Below, piece by piece: positions 9,176 to 18,765 of a DNA stretch of 64,000 nt. Each line of letters opens with the position of its first letter. Position 1 is the stretch's first letter. The position numbers and the translations under genes are program-made. The stretch is from Chryseobacterium elymi (GTDB taxonomy: Bacteria; Bacteroidota; Bacteroidia; Flavobacteriales; Weeksellaceae). The notes beneath the pieces were generated by a model. That model was not told where the DNA came from. It did not search any database and saw nothing but the letters and a program-made list of their open reading frames with translations. The stretch lies in assembly GCF_003385495.1 (NCBI RefSeq), contig NZ_QNUH01000002.1:62001-126000 (forward strand). Direction: 5' to 3'.

Positions 9176-10468
9176 TTATAAACTTGAATCACTCTCTTCT
9201 AAGATTCCTTTTACATCATAAATTACACCATTTTCTTTTAAATAATCTTTTAAATTCAGATCGATGAATTGCTTATGCGCAACTGTAAGAATAATCGCAT
9301 CAAACTTCTCTTCCGGAATTTCACTTACGACAGTAAGGCCATATTCATGCTCAACTTCACCAGAATTCGCCCATGGATCAAAAGTTGTTACATGTAAAGC
9401 ATAATCTTCAAGCCCGCGAATCACGTCTACCGCTCTGGTATTACGGACATCAGGGCAATTTTCTTTAAATGTTATTCCTAAATTTAAAACTTTAGCATCA
9501 TTTATAGTAAGCTTCTTTTTAATCATCGTTTTAACTAGCTGAGAAGCCACATATTGCCCCATGGAATCATTCAGTCGGCGTCCTGCCAGTATGATTTCTG
9601 GATGATATCCATTTTCCTGTGCTTTCTGTGCCAGATAATAGGGATCGACTCCAATACAGTGACCGCCAACCAGGCCTGGTTTGAAGGGCAAAAAGTTCCA
9701 CTTGGTTCCTGCAGCTTTTAAAACAGCATGTGTATCAATATTTAGAATATTAAAAATCTTGGCCAGTTCATTAACAAAGGCAATATTAATATCTCTTTGT
9801 GAGTTTTCAATTACTTTGGCTGCTTCTGCAACTTTAATTGTCGGTGCTAAATGGGTTCCTGCCACGATCACAGATTTATATAAAGCATCCACTGTTTTTC
9901 CAATTTCCGGTGTGGAACCTGAAGTCACTTTCAGGATCTTTTCTACAGTATGTTCTTTATCTCCCGGATTGATACGTTCAGGGGAATACCCTGCAAAGAA
10001 ATCCTGATTGAATTTCAATCCTGAAACCTTTTCCAGAACAGGGATACATTCTTCTTCTGTAGCTCCAGGATACACGGTAGATTCGTAAATCACAATGTCT
10101 CCTTCGGACAATACTTTGCCCACCGTTTCCGAAGATTTGTATAGAGGTGTCAGATCCGGACGGTTATGCTTGTCGACAGGAGTCGGAACGGTAATGATGT
10201 AGATGTTTGCATCCTGGATATCTTTCATATCAGCAGAGCAGTACAATCCATTTTCAGCAGTCTGATTAAAAGGATTTTCTTCTTTTAAAATTGCTTTTAA
10301 CACATCGTTTTCCACTTCCAGAGTACTGTCTACCCCTGTATTTAATTCTTCAATTCTTTTCTGATTGATATCAAAACCTACAACCGGATATTGGGTTGCA
10401 AATAATCGTGCCAGAGGAAGGCCTACATATCCTAATCCGATAACGGCAATTTTATACTGTTTTTCCAC
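9176..10468 (-). CDS. Nucleotide sugar dehydrogenase, WbpO/TviB type (UDP-HexNAc to UDP-HexNAcA)
   Basis: A 430-residue UDP-sugar 6-dehydrogenase. It has the Rossmann motif [10 protein letters not shown] (residues 11-20), the [12 protein letters not shown] stretch, a conserved lysine region [16 protein letters not shown] and the catalytic cysteine in [11 protein letters not shown] (Cys271). The closing domain has [15 protein letters not shown]. The TLEVENDVL segment and overall form match the WbpO/TviB branch, which oxidises UDP-GalNAc or UDP-GlcNAc to the uronic acid using two NAD. The partner epimerase lies 21 bases upstream, which fits UDP-GalNAcA synthesis. Confidence 0.9.
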   Translation of the reverse strand: MEKQYKIAVIGLGYVGLPLARLFATQYPVVGFDINQKRIEELNTGVDSTLEVENDVLKAILKEENPFNQTAENGLYCSADMKDIQDANIYIITVPTPVDKHNRPDLTPLYKSSETVGKVLSEGDIVIYESTVYPGATEEECIPVLEKVSGLKFNQDFFAGYSPERINPGDKEHTVEKILKVTSGSTPEIGKTVDALYKSVIVAGTHLAPTIKVAEAAKVIENSQRDINIAFVNELAKIFNILNIDTHAVLKAAGTKWNFLPFKPGLVGGHCIGVDPYYLAQKAQENGYHPEIILAGRRLNDSMGQYVASQLVKTMIKKKLTINDAKVLNLGITFKENCPDVRNTRAVDVIRGLEDYALHVTTFDPWANSGEVEHEYGLTVVSEIPEEKFDAIILTVAHKQFIDLNLKDYLKENGVIYDVKGILEESDSSL

Positions 10469-10489
10469 AAAGATTCGATTTAAACTTGT

Positions 10490-11458
10490 TTATTTTAAAT
10501 TTTCCCAGTACCAGCTGATGGCTTCTTTTAATCCTTTTTCTATGGTATGGCTGGGCTGGTACCCTAATAGTTTTTCTGCTTTTTCAACGGAGGCCAGTGA
10601 GTGCGGAATATCTCCTACACGGTTCGGTCCATAAATCACTTCAACATCTCCAATTTTTCCATCAAATTCACTCAGATACTTTTTAAGATATCCTACCAGA
10701 TCATTTAATGTGGTACGGTCTCCTACAGCGGTGTTGTATACTGTATTCACCGCTTCAGGGTTTTCAGTAAGCATGGCACGCTCATTCATCTGAATAACGT
10801 TGTCGATATAGGTAAAGTCACGCGAATAATCTCCTGTTCCGTTGATCGTAGGAGATTCGTGATTGATTAACTGTTTTACAAATAAAGGAATCACGGCAGC
10901 ATAAGCTCCGTTCGGGTCCTGTCTGCGTCCGAATACATTGAAGTATCTTAACCCAATACACTGCATTCCGTATGTTTTTCCAAACACATCAGCATACAAT
11001 TCATTTACATATTTGGTAATAGCATATGGCGATAAAGGTTTCCCGATTACATCCTCTACTTTAGGCAATGAAGCAGAATCACCATAAGTAGATGATGAAG
11101 CAGCATATACAAAACGTTTCACCTTGGCATCGCGCGCAGCAATCAGCATATTTAAAAACCCTGAAACATTCACATCGTTACTTGTAGCAGGATCTTTAAT
11201 TGATCTCGGAACAGAACCTAATGCAGCCTGATGTAATATATAATCTACATTCTCTACTGCTTTTTGGCAAACTTCCAAATCACGGATATCACCTTCAATG
11301 AGCTTATAATTTGGATTTTCAAGGAAAGACTCGATGTTGTGACGGTGTCCTGTTGCAAAATTATCTAAGCAAACAACATAATAGCCTTTATTTAAAAAAT
11401 ATTCCGTTAAGTTGGAACCTATAAAACCCGCTCCTCCTGTAATTAAAATTTTATGCAT
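10490..11458 (-). CDS. UDP-GlcNAc 4-epimerase, WbpP/TviC type
   Basis: A 322-residue extended short-chain dehydrogenase. It shows the NAD motif GGAGFIGSN (8-16), the catalytic SSSTYGD (121-127) and Y-x3-K (Tyr145, Lys149), plus LGSVPRSIKDP, which is characteristic of the WbpP subfamily acting on N-acetylated sugars. It interconverts UDP-GlcNAc and UDP-GalNAc (or their uronic acids) in the cytoplasm. It lies between the Wzc gene (2 bases) and the dehydrogenase gene, so the two enzymes likely form a two-step route to UDP-GalNAcA for the repeat unit. Confidence 0.9.
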   Translation of the reverse strand: MHKILITGGAGFIGSNLTEYFLNKGYYVVCLDNFATGHRHNIESFLENPNYKLIEGDIRDLEVCQKAVENVDYILHQAALGSVPRSIKDPATSNDVNVSGFLNMLIAARDAKVKRFVYAASSSTYGDSASLPKVEDVIGKPLSPYAITKYVNELYADVFGKTYGMQCIGLRYFNVFGRRQDPNGAYAAVIPLFVKQLINHESPTINGTGDYSRDFTYIDNVIQMNERAMLTENPEAVNTVYNTAVGDRTTLNDLVGYLKKYLSEFDGKIGDVEVIYGPNRVGDIPHSLASVEKAEKLLGYQPSHTIEKGLKEAISWYWENLK

Positions 11459-11460
11459 TT

Positions 11461-13797
11461 CTATGATTTAAAAATTTTCTTCCACCAACTGCTTTTATCC
11501 TTGGTCTGACTGTAGCCATATCCATAGCTATAGTTATATCCATAACCTCCTGCCCGTCTGGAAACATCGTTAACAACAAATGATACATTCGTCAGTTTAG
11601 AGTCTCTTACCAGATCGTTGGCAAAATCTATCAATATATTTTTTGATACTCCGGATCTTACGACATACAATGTTGCATCTGCTGTATCTACAATACTCAA
11701 TGTATCCGAAACCAACATCAGCGGTGCGGAGTCTATAATAATATAAGCATACTCAGAAGACATCTGCTCAATAAGCTTCTGGTATCTTCCATTAGAAAGC
11801 AGCTCCTGAGGATTGGGAGGAATTGAACCCGCATAAATGACATCACATGAAGGATTCGTAGTTGATGTATGGATAAGTTCTTCCACATTTACTGAATCAT
11901 CATATAAAAATTCTGTAAGTCCTTTCCTTTTAGTAGGTTCATTATCATAACGCTGGATCTGAGGATTACGTATATCTGAACCGATCAGGAGAGCTCTTCC
12001 GTTTTTATTGGCTACGGTAAGGGCAAGATTTACGGATACCAGGGTTTTTCCTTCACCTTTTACTGAAGAAGTTACCATAATTACTTTGGCGGTATTTTTT
12101 ACAGGTAAAACAAATTTAAGGTTGGAAACAAGAACCCTGAATGCTTCTGCCAGTTCCGAAAAATCATTTTTCTGCACCAAATGGTTTTCATTATCTTTAA
12201 GTGACGGAATGTCTACCAGTACGCCCAATCTGGAACGTTCCTTAATATCGTCTCTATTATAAATTTTGTCATCCAGAATGAACAGTAAATAGAAAACAGC
12301 AAAAGGAATTAGTATCCCAAGGAAAAAAGCACCCAGAAGAATAATATCTTTTTTAGGCGATACCGGAATATCTTCTGTAAATGCGGGGTTTACAATTTTT
12401 GCTTTCGGAACATCTACTGAAAGATTGATCGCGTTTTCCTCTCTTTTCTGAAGGAGAAATAAAAATAACTGCTCTTTCAGGTTTTGCTGACGCTCAATTC
12501 CCCTGTATACTTTAGACTGCCCGGGAACCTTTTCAATCACGTTATTGCTGGTCTTGATCTGGTTCTGCAGCTGGGAAATACCTGTCTGCACGGCTTGTCT
12601 CTGCTCACGAATATTATCACGGATCACTTCCTTTAAAGAAGCAATTTCCTTGTTCATTTCTATAACAGCAGGGTTTTCGTTAGTAGCCTGTTTAAGGGTT
12701 TTATTTCTAGTGATAATCAACTGATTATACTGAGAAATAGATTGTTCCAGTGAAGTGTTCAGCCCAAGATTGGATGGCATAAGCTGGTTATTGCCTTTTG
12801 AAGCTTCTCCTGAAAGTGAATTTAGAAGATCAAGCTGGGCCTGCTGCTGAAGAAGAGCTTTGGTATTTTCACTGGTATTCTGCAGTGCCAGTTCTGCCTG
12901 TGCCTGCAAATCTACAATACGGTTACGGTTTTGGAAATCTTCTTTCTGATTTTCTACCCCGGAAAGATCCTTGGTAATTACTTCCAGTCTTTTATCAATA
13001 AATTCCTGTGTATTCTGAGCCTGTAGGTTCTTATCTTTCTGCCCATCCAGATTATATTGTTTGGTGACCTCATTCAGAATAGCTTCAGATTTTTCAGGAA
13101 TAGATCCTACTAAACTGATCTCCATCAGCATAGCCTTCTCATCCGGCAGATTAACCTGGATTAATTTTTCCAGTTTTTTAATCTTCTCAATCGGACTTGA
13201 AAAGATCACTTTATAGTTTGATTTAACAGGAAAGGCTGAATTTCTGTGAAATACCACAGTTCCGAAATCCAGCTGTAAAGGAATATTAAATCTTCCTGTA
13301 ATATTCTCCTGTTTATCATTCTGAAGTGTAAACTGATCACTTTTTACATCTTTTATGATGTATTGAGAGGATATGAATTTTTTATTATTATAAGTTAATA
13401 TTTTTGCAGTTATAGGAGCATTGAGGAACAGTTGTGAATCTTTAATTTCTCCTGTAGTGAAATATTCTACATTGAGATTAAGGTTTTTCACTACCTGCAT
13501 AAGTATGGGTCGTGAGTTTACCACTGCAGCCTCACTTTTCAGCTCATCAGCATTCCCCAAACCTATACCAAGATTATCCAGATCAGACAAAGCTGAAGAT
13601 AGATCATTTTGTTTTTTATCAAATTTAAGAGTCGTTTTTGACTGATATTTGGGTACACTGTATCTAAGGTAAATACCGGCACTCAATACAAAAATAAAAA
13701 TAGAGGCAATAAACCATGGCCATTTATAAAGGTATTTAGAAATATTTTTTCTAATGTTTAATTTCTCTTCGTTTTCCTGAAATTCTGTCTGCTGCAT
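11461..13797 (-). CDS. Wzc-like polysaccharide co-polymerase / tyrosine autokinase
   Basis: A 778-residue inner-membrane protein. A first membrane helix at about 30-48 is followed by a Wzz-type periplasmic domain with long coiled-coil stretches (about 250-440). The GNVR-like end and second helix lie near 480-505. The cytoplasmic BY-kinase domain has Walker A SSVKGEGKT near residue 580, Walker A' LLIGSDIRNPQ and Walker B IIIDSAPL. The C-terminus ends in a tyrosine cluster (GYGYNYSYGYGYS) for autophosphorylation. It controls chain length and export with the Wza-like protein encoded 8 bases upstream. No separate phosphatase gene is visible here. Confidence 0.95.
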   Translation of the reverse strand: MQQTEFQENEEKLNIRKNISKYLYKWPWFIASIFIFVLSAGIYLRYSVPKYQSKTTLKFDKKQNDLSSALSDLDNLGIGLGNADELKSEAAVVNSRPILMQVVKNLNLNVEYFTTGEIKDSQLFLNAPITAKILTYNNKKFISSQYIIKDVKSDQFTLQNDKQENITGRFNIPLQLDFGTVVFHRNSAFPVKSNYKVIFSSPIEKIKKLEKLIQVNLPDEKAMLMEISLVGSIPEKSEAILNEVTKQYNLDGQKDKNLQAQNTQEFIDKRLEVITKDLSGVENQKEDFQNRNRIVDLQAQAELALQNTSENTKALLQQQAQLDLLNSLSGEASKGNNQLMPSNLGLNTSLEQSISQYNQLIITRNKTLKQATNENPAVIEMNKEIASLKEVIRDNIREQRQAVQTGISQLQNQIKTSNNVIEKVPGQSKVYRGIERQQNLKEQLFLFLLQKREENAINLSVDVPKAKIVNPAFTEDIPVSPKKDIILLGAFFLGILIPFAVFYLLFILDDKIYNRDDIKERSRLGVLVDIPSLKDNENHLVQKNDFSELAEAFRVLVSNLKFVLPVKNTAKVIMVTSSVKGEGKTLVSVNLALTVANKNGRALLIGSDIRNPQIQRYDNEPTKRKGLTEFLYDDSVNVEELIHTSTTNPSCDVIYAGSIPPNPQELLSNGRYQKLIEQMSSEYAYIIIDSAPLMLVSDTLSIVDTADATLYVVRSGVSKNILIDFANDLVRDSKLTNVSFVVNDVSRRAGGYGYNYSYGYGYSQTKDKSSWWKKIFKS

Positions 13798-13804
13798 ATT
13801 TTTA

Positions 13805-14593
13805 TTATCTTGTTAAAGCAACAATAAGTGTCCCTGCCGTTAATAATGCACCAATAATCTGGAATGTAAGAGCTCTGTTCGGGTTTGTGTTTGCCTGAAC
13901 CTGCTTATTTTTATCCGGTTGTACATATAATATGTCGTTTTGCTTCATATAATAGTACGGTGAGCTTACAATATCAGATCTGGAAAGATCGATATTAACC
14001 ACCTGATCAACCCCATCATCCCCAGTACGGATAAGTTTTACATTCGTGCGATCTCCGTAATCCGTCATATCACCTGCAAGGCCGAGTGCCTGAAAAATAT
14101 TTATCTTTTGGGAAACACTTTCTTTCTGGCCCGGTTCTTTTACTTCCCCCAAAATACTTACATTAAAATTTTTCAGAGTAATGGATACCATAGGGTCTGT
14201 AAGATATTTCTTCAAGCGTAACTCCAGATCCTGTTTAAGCTGTACCTGGGTCATTCCTTTAGCATATACACTCCCTAAAACCGGGAAAGAGATATATCCT
14301 TCTTCATTCACTAAATATTCACTTGGCTGTACATATTGATTTATTCCGGTCTTGGTATCGCTTCCTACCTTATTAGTTGTATTAAGATTAAATGGTTTTA
14401 CAGCAATTTCGTCCAAAGCAGAAACAAGAATAAGAAGAACATCCCCTTCCTGAATATGCAAGCCCTGAAACTTTGCCCTGTTAACTTCCTCTTCCATATT
14501 ATGGTTTGACATATACACCATATTCTGTTTAGGTTTACATGATAGCAAAGTAACCGACAACAGTATTATATACGTAATAATAGTTTTCTTCAT
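13805..14593 (-). CDS. Wza-like polysaccharide export outer-membrane lipoprotein
   Basis: A 262-residue protein with a lipoprotein signal (LLSC, Cys near 19). A Poly_export domain starts near residue 46 (LHIQEGDVLLILVSALDE), followed by SLBB-type segments (FPVLGSVYAKGMTQVQL and FNVSILGEVKEPGQ). A single C-terminal hydrophobic segment TFQIIGALLTAGTLIVALT may serve as the outer-membrane helix, as in Wza. It would form the channel through which polymer leaves the periplasm, docking on the Wzc-like protein encoded immediately downstream. Confidence 0.93.
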   Translation of the reverse strand: MKKTIITYIILLSVTLLSCKPKQNMVYMSNHNMEEEVNRAKFQGLHIQEGDVLLILVSALDEIAVKPFNLNTTNKVGSDTKTGINQYVQPSEYLVNEEGYISFPVLGSVYAKGMTQVQLKQDLELRLKKYLTDPMVSITLKNFNVSILGEVKEPGQKESVSQKINIFQALGLAGDMTDYGDRTNVKLIRTGDDGVDQVVNIDLSRSDIVSSPYYYMKQNDILYVQPDKNKQVQANTNPNRALTFQIIGALLTAGTLIVALTR

Positions 14594-14832
14594 ATGTTAT
14601 TTAAGTCTATTCGAATTAATACTCAATTTTATTAAAGATATTTGCAACAAAATACAGAATTAAGTATATTTTTCACATTAAATACAACTCCATCTATATG
14701 TGAAATGATTTTAATTAAAAAATCTTATTTTTAAAGTCAATTCATTCTGTAGCAATTTTCATTCCGATTAGAAATTAATCATAAAAAATATTTGTTTATT
14801 TTTCACTTATTTACAGTATAATCAAAACTATC
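14594..14832. other. AT-rich spacer between capD-like and wza-like genes
   Basis: About 240 bases without a reading frame of interest. It separates the CapD-like gene from the wza-wzc part of the locus and probably carries a promoter for the latter. No clear -33/-7 pair stands out. A single TGCAACA half-site near 14643 was considered as a regulator site but has no matching second half. Confidence 0.4.
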
Positions 14833-16752
14833 TTACTGATAGACTTCACGTTCCTGAATTTTATCTAAAATTTCAAATTCCGAATTATTACTTATAAATT
14901 CCGGTACAATTATTTTCAGAATCTGAACGACCTGCAAACTCTCTTTTTTTATAGCAGACCGCATAATCTGCTTACATAAAAGCTCTATATCCTCAAATTC
15001 CATCAGCGGATCTCTTGAAATCATGATTTTCTCATGATGGGTAGGAATAGTAGTAGAGTTATCCGTTAGAAGTTCTTCGTATAGCTTTTCACCAGGCCTT
15101 AAACCTATAAAATCAATTTTAATATCAACATCCGGCGTATATCCGGATAGCTTTATCATCCTTTTAGCCAGATCCAGAATTTTAATAGGTTTGCCCATAT
15201 CAAAAACGTAAATTTCGCCTCCATTTCCCATTGTTCCTGCCTGAAGCACCAGTTCGCAGGCTTCAGGTATGGTCATAAAATAGCGGATAATATCGGGATG
15301 AGTAATGGTAACCGGGCCTCCTTTTTCAATCTGCTTCCTGAAATGCGGTATCACAGAACCGTTAGATCCCAGTACATTTCCAAAACGGGTTGTGATAAAT
15401 TTTGTTGTATTATCAGGAGAATTCTGTAAAGACTGCACAAAAAGTTCGGCAGCTCTTTTAGAGGCTCCCATTACATTGGTAGGGTTCACGGCCTTATCAG
15501 TAGATACCATTACAAAACGGCTAACATTATATTGCCTGGATAGCAAAGCTAAGTTTCTGGTGCCTCCGATATTTACAAAAACAGCTTCATGCGGATTATC
15601 CTCTATCAGAGGAACATGCTTATAGGCTGCCGCATGATATACTATTGAAAAATGGTAATCTTCAAATAATTTTTCTAGTCTGTAGTGATTCGAAATATCC
15701 GCCAATACAAATTTGAAATTTTGGTCCGGAAACCTTTCCAACAATTCAAGCTTGAGTTCATGTAAAGGCGATTCAGCCTGATCCACCACTACAATAAGGG
15801 ATGAACCCAACTGAGCAACCTGCCTCACAATTTCACTTCCAATAGACCCGGCACCTCCGGTTACCAAAATACTTTTATTATAATGACGGCTTCTCACCTC
15901 TTCGCTTTCAATTTTTATTGGACTGCGGTCCAGTAAATCTTCAATTTGAAAGGGACTGATACCTCCTACAATACGATCTTCATTTATTTTGCTGAGGCAC
16001 GGCGCTTTCAATACTTTCAACCCTCTATCCAGTGCAAGCGTCATCCACTCTTCCATTTCTTCTTTCTCCATCATTCCCCGGATTAGAACCGCATCAAATT
16101 GATTGGCCAGACTATGACTTTTAAGAAGTTCTTTTTTATTATAAATTTTATATCCTAGTAACATAGCCTTTTTAGAATCTGATCTGGCGCTAAAGAAACC
16201 TTCCAGCTGGTAAGCGTGCCCCGGATTATGAATAATTGCATTGGCCAATGAGACAGATTCGCCCCCTACTCCTACAACAGCAACTCTTATTTTGGATGGA
16301 ACGTTCTTATAATTGAGATCCATAACCATACTAAAAATCTGTTTGGTAAGCATCCTGAAAAAAAACATCAGGAGAGTGGAAATGAAAAAAAATAAAAAAA
16401 GAGCCGGATACAAATAGAGCGGCCTGCCCAATGCCATATCTGATACAAAATTTAGCCCTAACAATACTATAAAGGTACTGCCCGAAGACCACAGAATTTT
16501 AAAAAAATCAAAAAAAGTGGAGTACCTTATTATTCCTGCATACGTTTTGAAAAGGAGCATAAATAGAATGTTTACTCCAATAATTGTTAAAATTTTTTCA
16601 TTGAGATATTCAATAAAATAAATTTTTACGTACAGTTTTTTTAATAACAGATAGATCGTTAGGACAGAAAAGGAAACTATTGAAATATCAATAAAAAAAA
16701 CTAACCACCTAGGTACATACCTTAACTCTTTGATTTTAAAAACATTCCCCAT
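14833..16752 (-). CDS. CapD/PglF-type nucleoside-diphosphate-sugar 4,6-dehydratase, membrane anchored
   Basis: A 639-residue protein. Four hydrophobic helices occupy roughly residues 16-125. They are followed by a first Rossmann-like domain (VAVVGVGGESVSLAN) and then the catalytic SDR domain with VTGGAGSIGSEIVRQV near 295. The active-site region VMVSTDKAVNPTNVMGASKR has the STDK form instead of a typical Tyr-x3-Lys. This architecture is that of WbpM/PglF enzymes, which remove water from UDP-GlcNAc to give the 4-keto-6-deoxy intermediate for sugars such as QuiNAc, FucNAc or bacillosamine. It is the first gene of the minus-strand locus; the promoter should lie in the AT-rich 16753-17060 stretch. 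Confidence 0.92.
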   Translation of the reverse strand: MGNVFKIKELRYVPRWLVFFIDISIVSFSVLTIYLLLKKLYVKIYFIEYLNEKILTIIGVNILFMLLFKTYAGIIRYSTFFDFFKILWSSGSTFIVLLGLNFVSDMALGRPLYLYPALFLFFFISTLLMFFFRMLTKQIFSMVMDLNYKNVPSKIRVAVVGVGGESVSLANAIIHNPGHAYQLEGFFSARSDSKKAMLLGYKIYNKKELLKSHSLANQFDAVLIRGMMEKEEMEEWMTLALDRGLKVLKAPCLSKINEDRIVGGISPFQIEDLLDRSPIKIESEEVRSRHYNKSILVTGGAGSIGSEIVRQVAQLGSSLIVVVDQAESPLHELKLELLERFPDQNFKFVLADISNHYRLEKLFEDYHFSIVYHAAAYKHVPLIEDNPHEAVFVNIGGTRNLALLSRQYNVSRFVMVSTDKAVNPTNVMGASKRAAELFVQSLQNSPDNTTKFITTRFGNVLGSNGSVIPHFRKQIEKGGPVTITHPDIIRYFMTIPEACELVLQAGTMGNGGEIYVFDMGKPIKILDLAKRMIKLSGYTPDVDIKIDFIGLRPGEKLYEELLTDNSTTIPTHHEKIMISRDPLMEFEDIELLCKQIMRSAIKKESLQVVQILKIIVPEFISNNSEFEILDKIQEREVYQ

Positions 16753-17064
16753 ACTACAGATAAACCTAAAAATATTTATATTTTTTTATTTAATTCAACA
16801 TTAAGTGGTTTTTAATTTTAAACAAATATAATTAATTATTGATATATTATTTAGCCATATATATTAATTTAACATATTATATAATGAAATTATATCCTAT
16901 TTTAATAAAGTAATATTTACAGTAATCATATCTTACTGCAACACAGTATTTTTCAAATTTCAAACTAAAATGTTAAAATATGATAATGTTAAAAAAAACA
17001 AAATTCCTAAATGCTTATTTTAATTACAGATGACATATTACTGTTATGACCAAGGCATATCAAT
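16753..17064. other. AT-rich leader region of the polysaccharide locus
   Basis: About 310 bases of very AT-rich DNA with no coding frame. It lies upstream of the first gene of the minus-strand polysaccharide locus, so its promoter must be here. No JUMPstart/ops-like sequence was recognised and no -33/-7 pair is clear enough to place a start. Confidence 0.4.
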
Positions 17065-17067
17065 AAA

Positions 17068-17094
17068 AAAGAAGACCTAAAACAGGTCTTCTTT
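17068..17094 (-). terminator. Intrinsic terminator of the hsp20 gene
   Basis: An 11-bp perfect stem (AAAGAAGACCT with AGGTCTTCTTT) around a 5-base loop lies about 25 bases past the hsp20 stop. Read on the minus strand it is followed by a run of T. Confidence 0.85.
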
Positions 17095-17118
17095 AGTTTC
17101 ATGACAATTGAAATTACC

Positions 17119-17568
17119 TTAAGATATTTCGATCAATCTCGGTGGTTTCTGTTTGGCATCCTCTTTCTTTGGAATGGTCAGTAAAAGCAGTCCATTCTCA
17201 TATTTTGCATTGATATTATCCTGATCGACAACATCTTTTGGAAGCTCCAAACTTCTTTGGAAAGACTGATAACTGAACTCCCTGCGGGTAAAGTTATCCT
17301 GCTGTTTTTCGCTGGTATCCTGTTTAGAGGATGAAATAGTCAACAGGTTTCCATCGAGTTTCACCTCGAAATCTTTTTTATCCATGCCCGGCGCAGCAAT
17401 CTGCACTTCATAAGCATCTTCATTTTCCCTGATATTAACCGAAGGAACTGTTGTACTGGTCGATGAATAATTGTTGTTTCCCCAGTTAAAAAGTTCACGA
17501 TTAAAAAAATCATCGAAAAGACCTGGAAGAGCTAAATAGCCATTCGGGTTTCTTTTAATAAGACTCAT
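17119..17568 (-). CDS. Hsp20/alpha-crystallin small heat-shock protein
   Basis: 149 residues, the usual length. The alpha-crystallin domain spans about 42-145: VNIRENEDAYEVQIAAPGMDKKDFEVKLDG at its start, then FTRREFSYQSFQRSLELP and the family mark YENGLLLLTIPKKE. The flexible N-terminus has the usual LPGLFDDFFNRELFNW. Small heat-shock proteins form oligomers in the cytoplasm that hold unfolded proteins for the DnaK or Clp machinery. It is monocistronic, ended by its own hairpin and preceded by about 220 bases of AT-rich DNA that must hold its promoter. Confidence 0.96.
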   Translation of the reverse strand: MSLIKRNPNGYLALPGLFDDFFNRELFNWGNNNYSSTSTTVPSVNIRENEDAYEVQIAAPGMDKKDFEVKLDGNLLTISSSKQDTSEKQQDNFTRREFSYQSFQRSLELPKDVVDQDNINAKYENGLLLLTIPKKEDAKQKPPRLIEIS

Positions 17569-17896
17569 AATAATCCTTTTAAATTAAGTTAAACAATCAT
17601 TTTATACACAAATCAGCTGGCCAGCTGTATATGAAAAACATCAAAAAAAATACCATGATGAAAAATGTCTTTTTTTTTGCAGAAAAACTGACAAAATTTC
17701 AGTTTATATTTCAAAATTTCCTATTTTCATTTTAAGCTGATCATTGTAAAATCCTTATTACTTTGTTCCATTTATACCTTCACGCAATTCTCTCCGTTAA
17801 TGTAATATGATCTCACTCATAGACGTATTGATGAGTAAATATCTAATTTTGATAATTAAAGCATTCAATAGAATACTAACCATCATTATATCACTT

Positions 17897-18184
17897 ATGA
17901 AAAATTTATTCTTATCAATCATGGCTATAAGCTTCACTGTTTTAGCTTGTAAAAAAAATAACGAAGAAAAAAATACAACTTCTGCTGACACAGTCAACAC
18001 ACAAAGCATTTATCCTGATACGGCAGCCTCATCGCCACAGAATCCTGAAGACAGTACAGCAAGCCGGGACAGTATAAATACAAAGACTCATATAGGCGGT
18101 AGAAAAACAAGCAACAACAATACGGGTAACACTACCGGAACCATTAATGCAGCAGTATCAGACAGTGCACGTCCTGGCAGATAA
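17897..18184 (+). CDS. Small Ser/Thr/Asn-rich lipoprotein
   Basis: Start chosen at ATG 17897 because the 95-residue product then begins with a clean signal peptide, MKNLFLSIMAISFTVLAC, with the lipobox cysteine at 18. The mature part is low-complexity and polar (many S, T, N, D) with no recognised domain. A weaker upstream in-frame ATG at 17807 would add 30 unlikely residues. It is likely an envelope lipoprotein of unknown role, transcribed alone and followed by a hairpin at 18269-18296. Confidence 0.6.
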   Translation: MKNLFLSIMAISFTVLACKKNNEEKNTTSADTVNTQSIYPDTAASSPQNPEDSTASRDSINTKTHIGGRKTSNNNTGNTTGTINAAVSDSARPGR

Positions 18185-18268
18185 ATTAGATAACTTTTTT
18201 ATCGCAGGTCTCCTTACTGTCCATTTACGTATTAGTTTGGACAATACATACTGATTTAACCGGGCTAT

Positions 18269-18302
18269 CCGTTGAAGTGAAATATTGCTTCAGCGGTTTT
18301 TA
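18269..18302 (+). terminator. Intrinsic terminator after the small lipoprotein gene
   Basis: CCGTTGAAG pairs with CTTCAGCGG (one G-U pair) around an 10-base loop and is followed by TTTTTATTTT on the plus strand. Confidence 0.7.
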
Positions 18303-18517
18303 TTTTGTGATTTTAAATTGAGCCCTATTTTAAACAACTGATTTTTAATCATTTGTCTCTACATTAATTGTTACCTGCTGTCAAAAGATAATGTTATCTT
18401 ACAACGATTTTGGAATTTACCTTTTTCAGGCTTTATAAATTGTAAAAAAATCAGTATTTTCGCAGTCGGAAATCATAAGTGATAAGTCTTTTGAAGTTAT
18501 TCACTGATGATGAACAG

Positions 18518-18589
18518 GGCTGCATAGTTTAATGGATAGAACTTCGGATTTCGGCTCCGACAGTGAGGGTTCGAATCCTTCTGCGGTCA
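18518..18589 (+). tRNA. tRNA-Arg (anticodon UCG)
   Basis: A full cloverleaf can be folded by hand. The acceptor stem pairs GGCTGCA with TGCGGTC, including two G-U pairs. The D stem is GTTT/GAAC, and the anticodon stem TCGGA/TCCGA carries loop TTTCGGC (anticodon TCG at positions 34-36). The T stem GAGGG/CCTTC carries loop TTCGAAT. Discriminator base is A; CCA is not encoded, as is usual in Bacteroidota. It reads CGN arginine codons. Confidence 0.93.
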
Positions 18590-18599
18590 CTTCTTAATA

Positions 18600-18650
18600 A
18601 AAGAGAATTTGTATATTATTGAAAATTAAATAATTACATTTTCTCTTTTT
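18600..18650 (+). terminator. Possible terminator downstream of tRNA-Arg
   Basis: AAAAGAGAA at 18600-18608 pairs with TTCTCTTTT at 18642-18650, followed by more T. The loop is long (33 bases), so this is weak. Confidence 0.4.
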
Positions 18651-18707
18651 TTGTTTTGAACTTTCAACAGCCACAGAGAAGAAATAAGGCATTACAGCTA
18701 TAAAAAT

Positions 18708-18739
18708 AACCCCTTACATTTGTAGGAATGTAAGGGGTT
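18708..18739 (-). terminator. Intrinsic terminator of the outer-membrane barrel gene
   Basis: A 13-bp perfect stem (AACCCCTTACATT with AATGTAAGGGGTT) around a 6-base loop, with T-rich sequence on both strands. It lies 27 bases past the stop of the minus-strand gene and may also stop readthrough from the tRNA side. Confidence 0.88.
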
Positions 18740-18765
18740 TTATTGTCTGGAATATTTCTTTAGGC

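Noticed and set aside
14640-14660. TGCAACA half-site before the wza-like gene as a further Fur-type operator
   Set aside because: Only one half matches (TTGCAACAAAATACAG); the second half-site is absent, so it was not counted.
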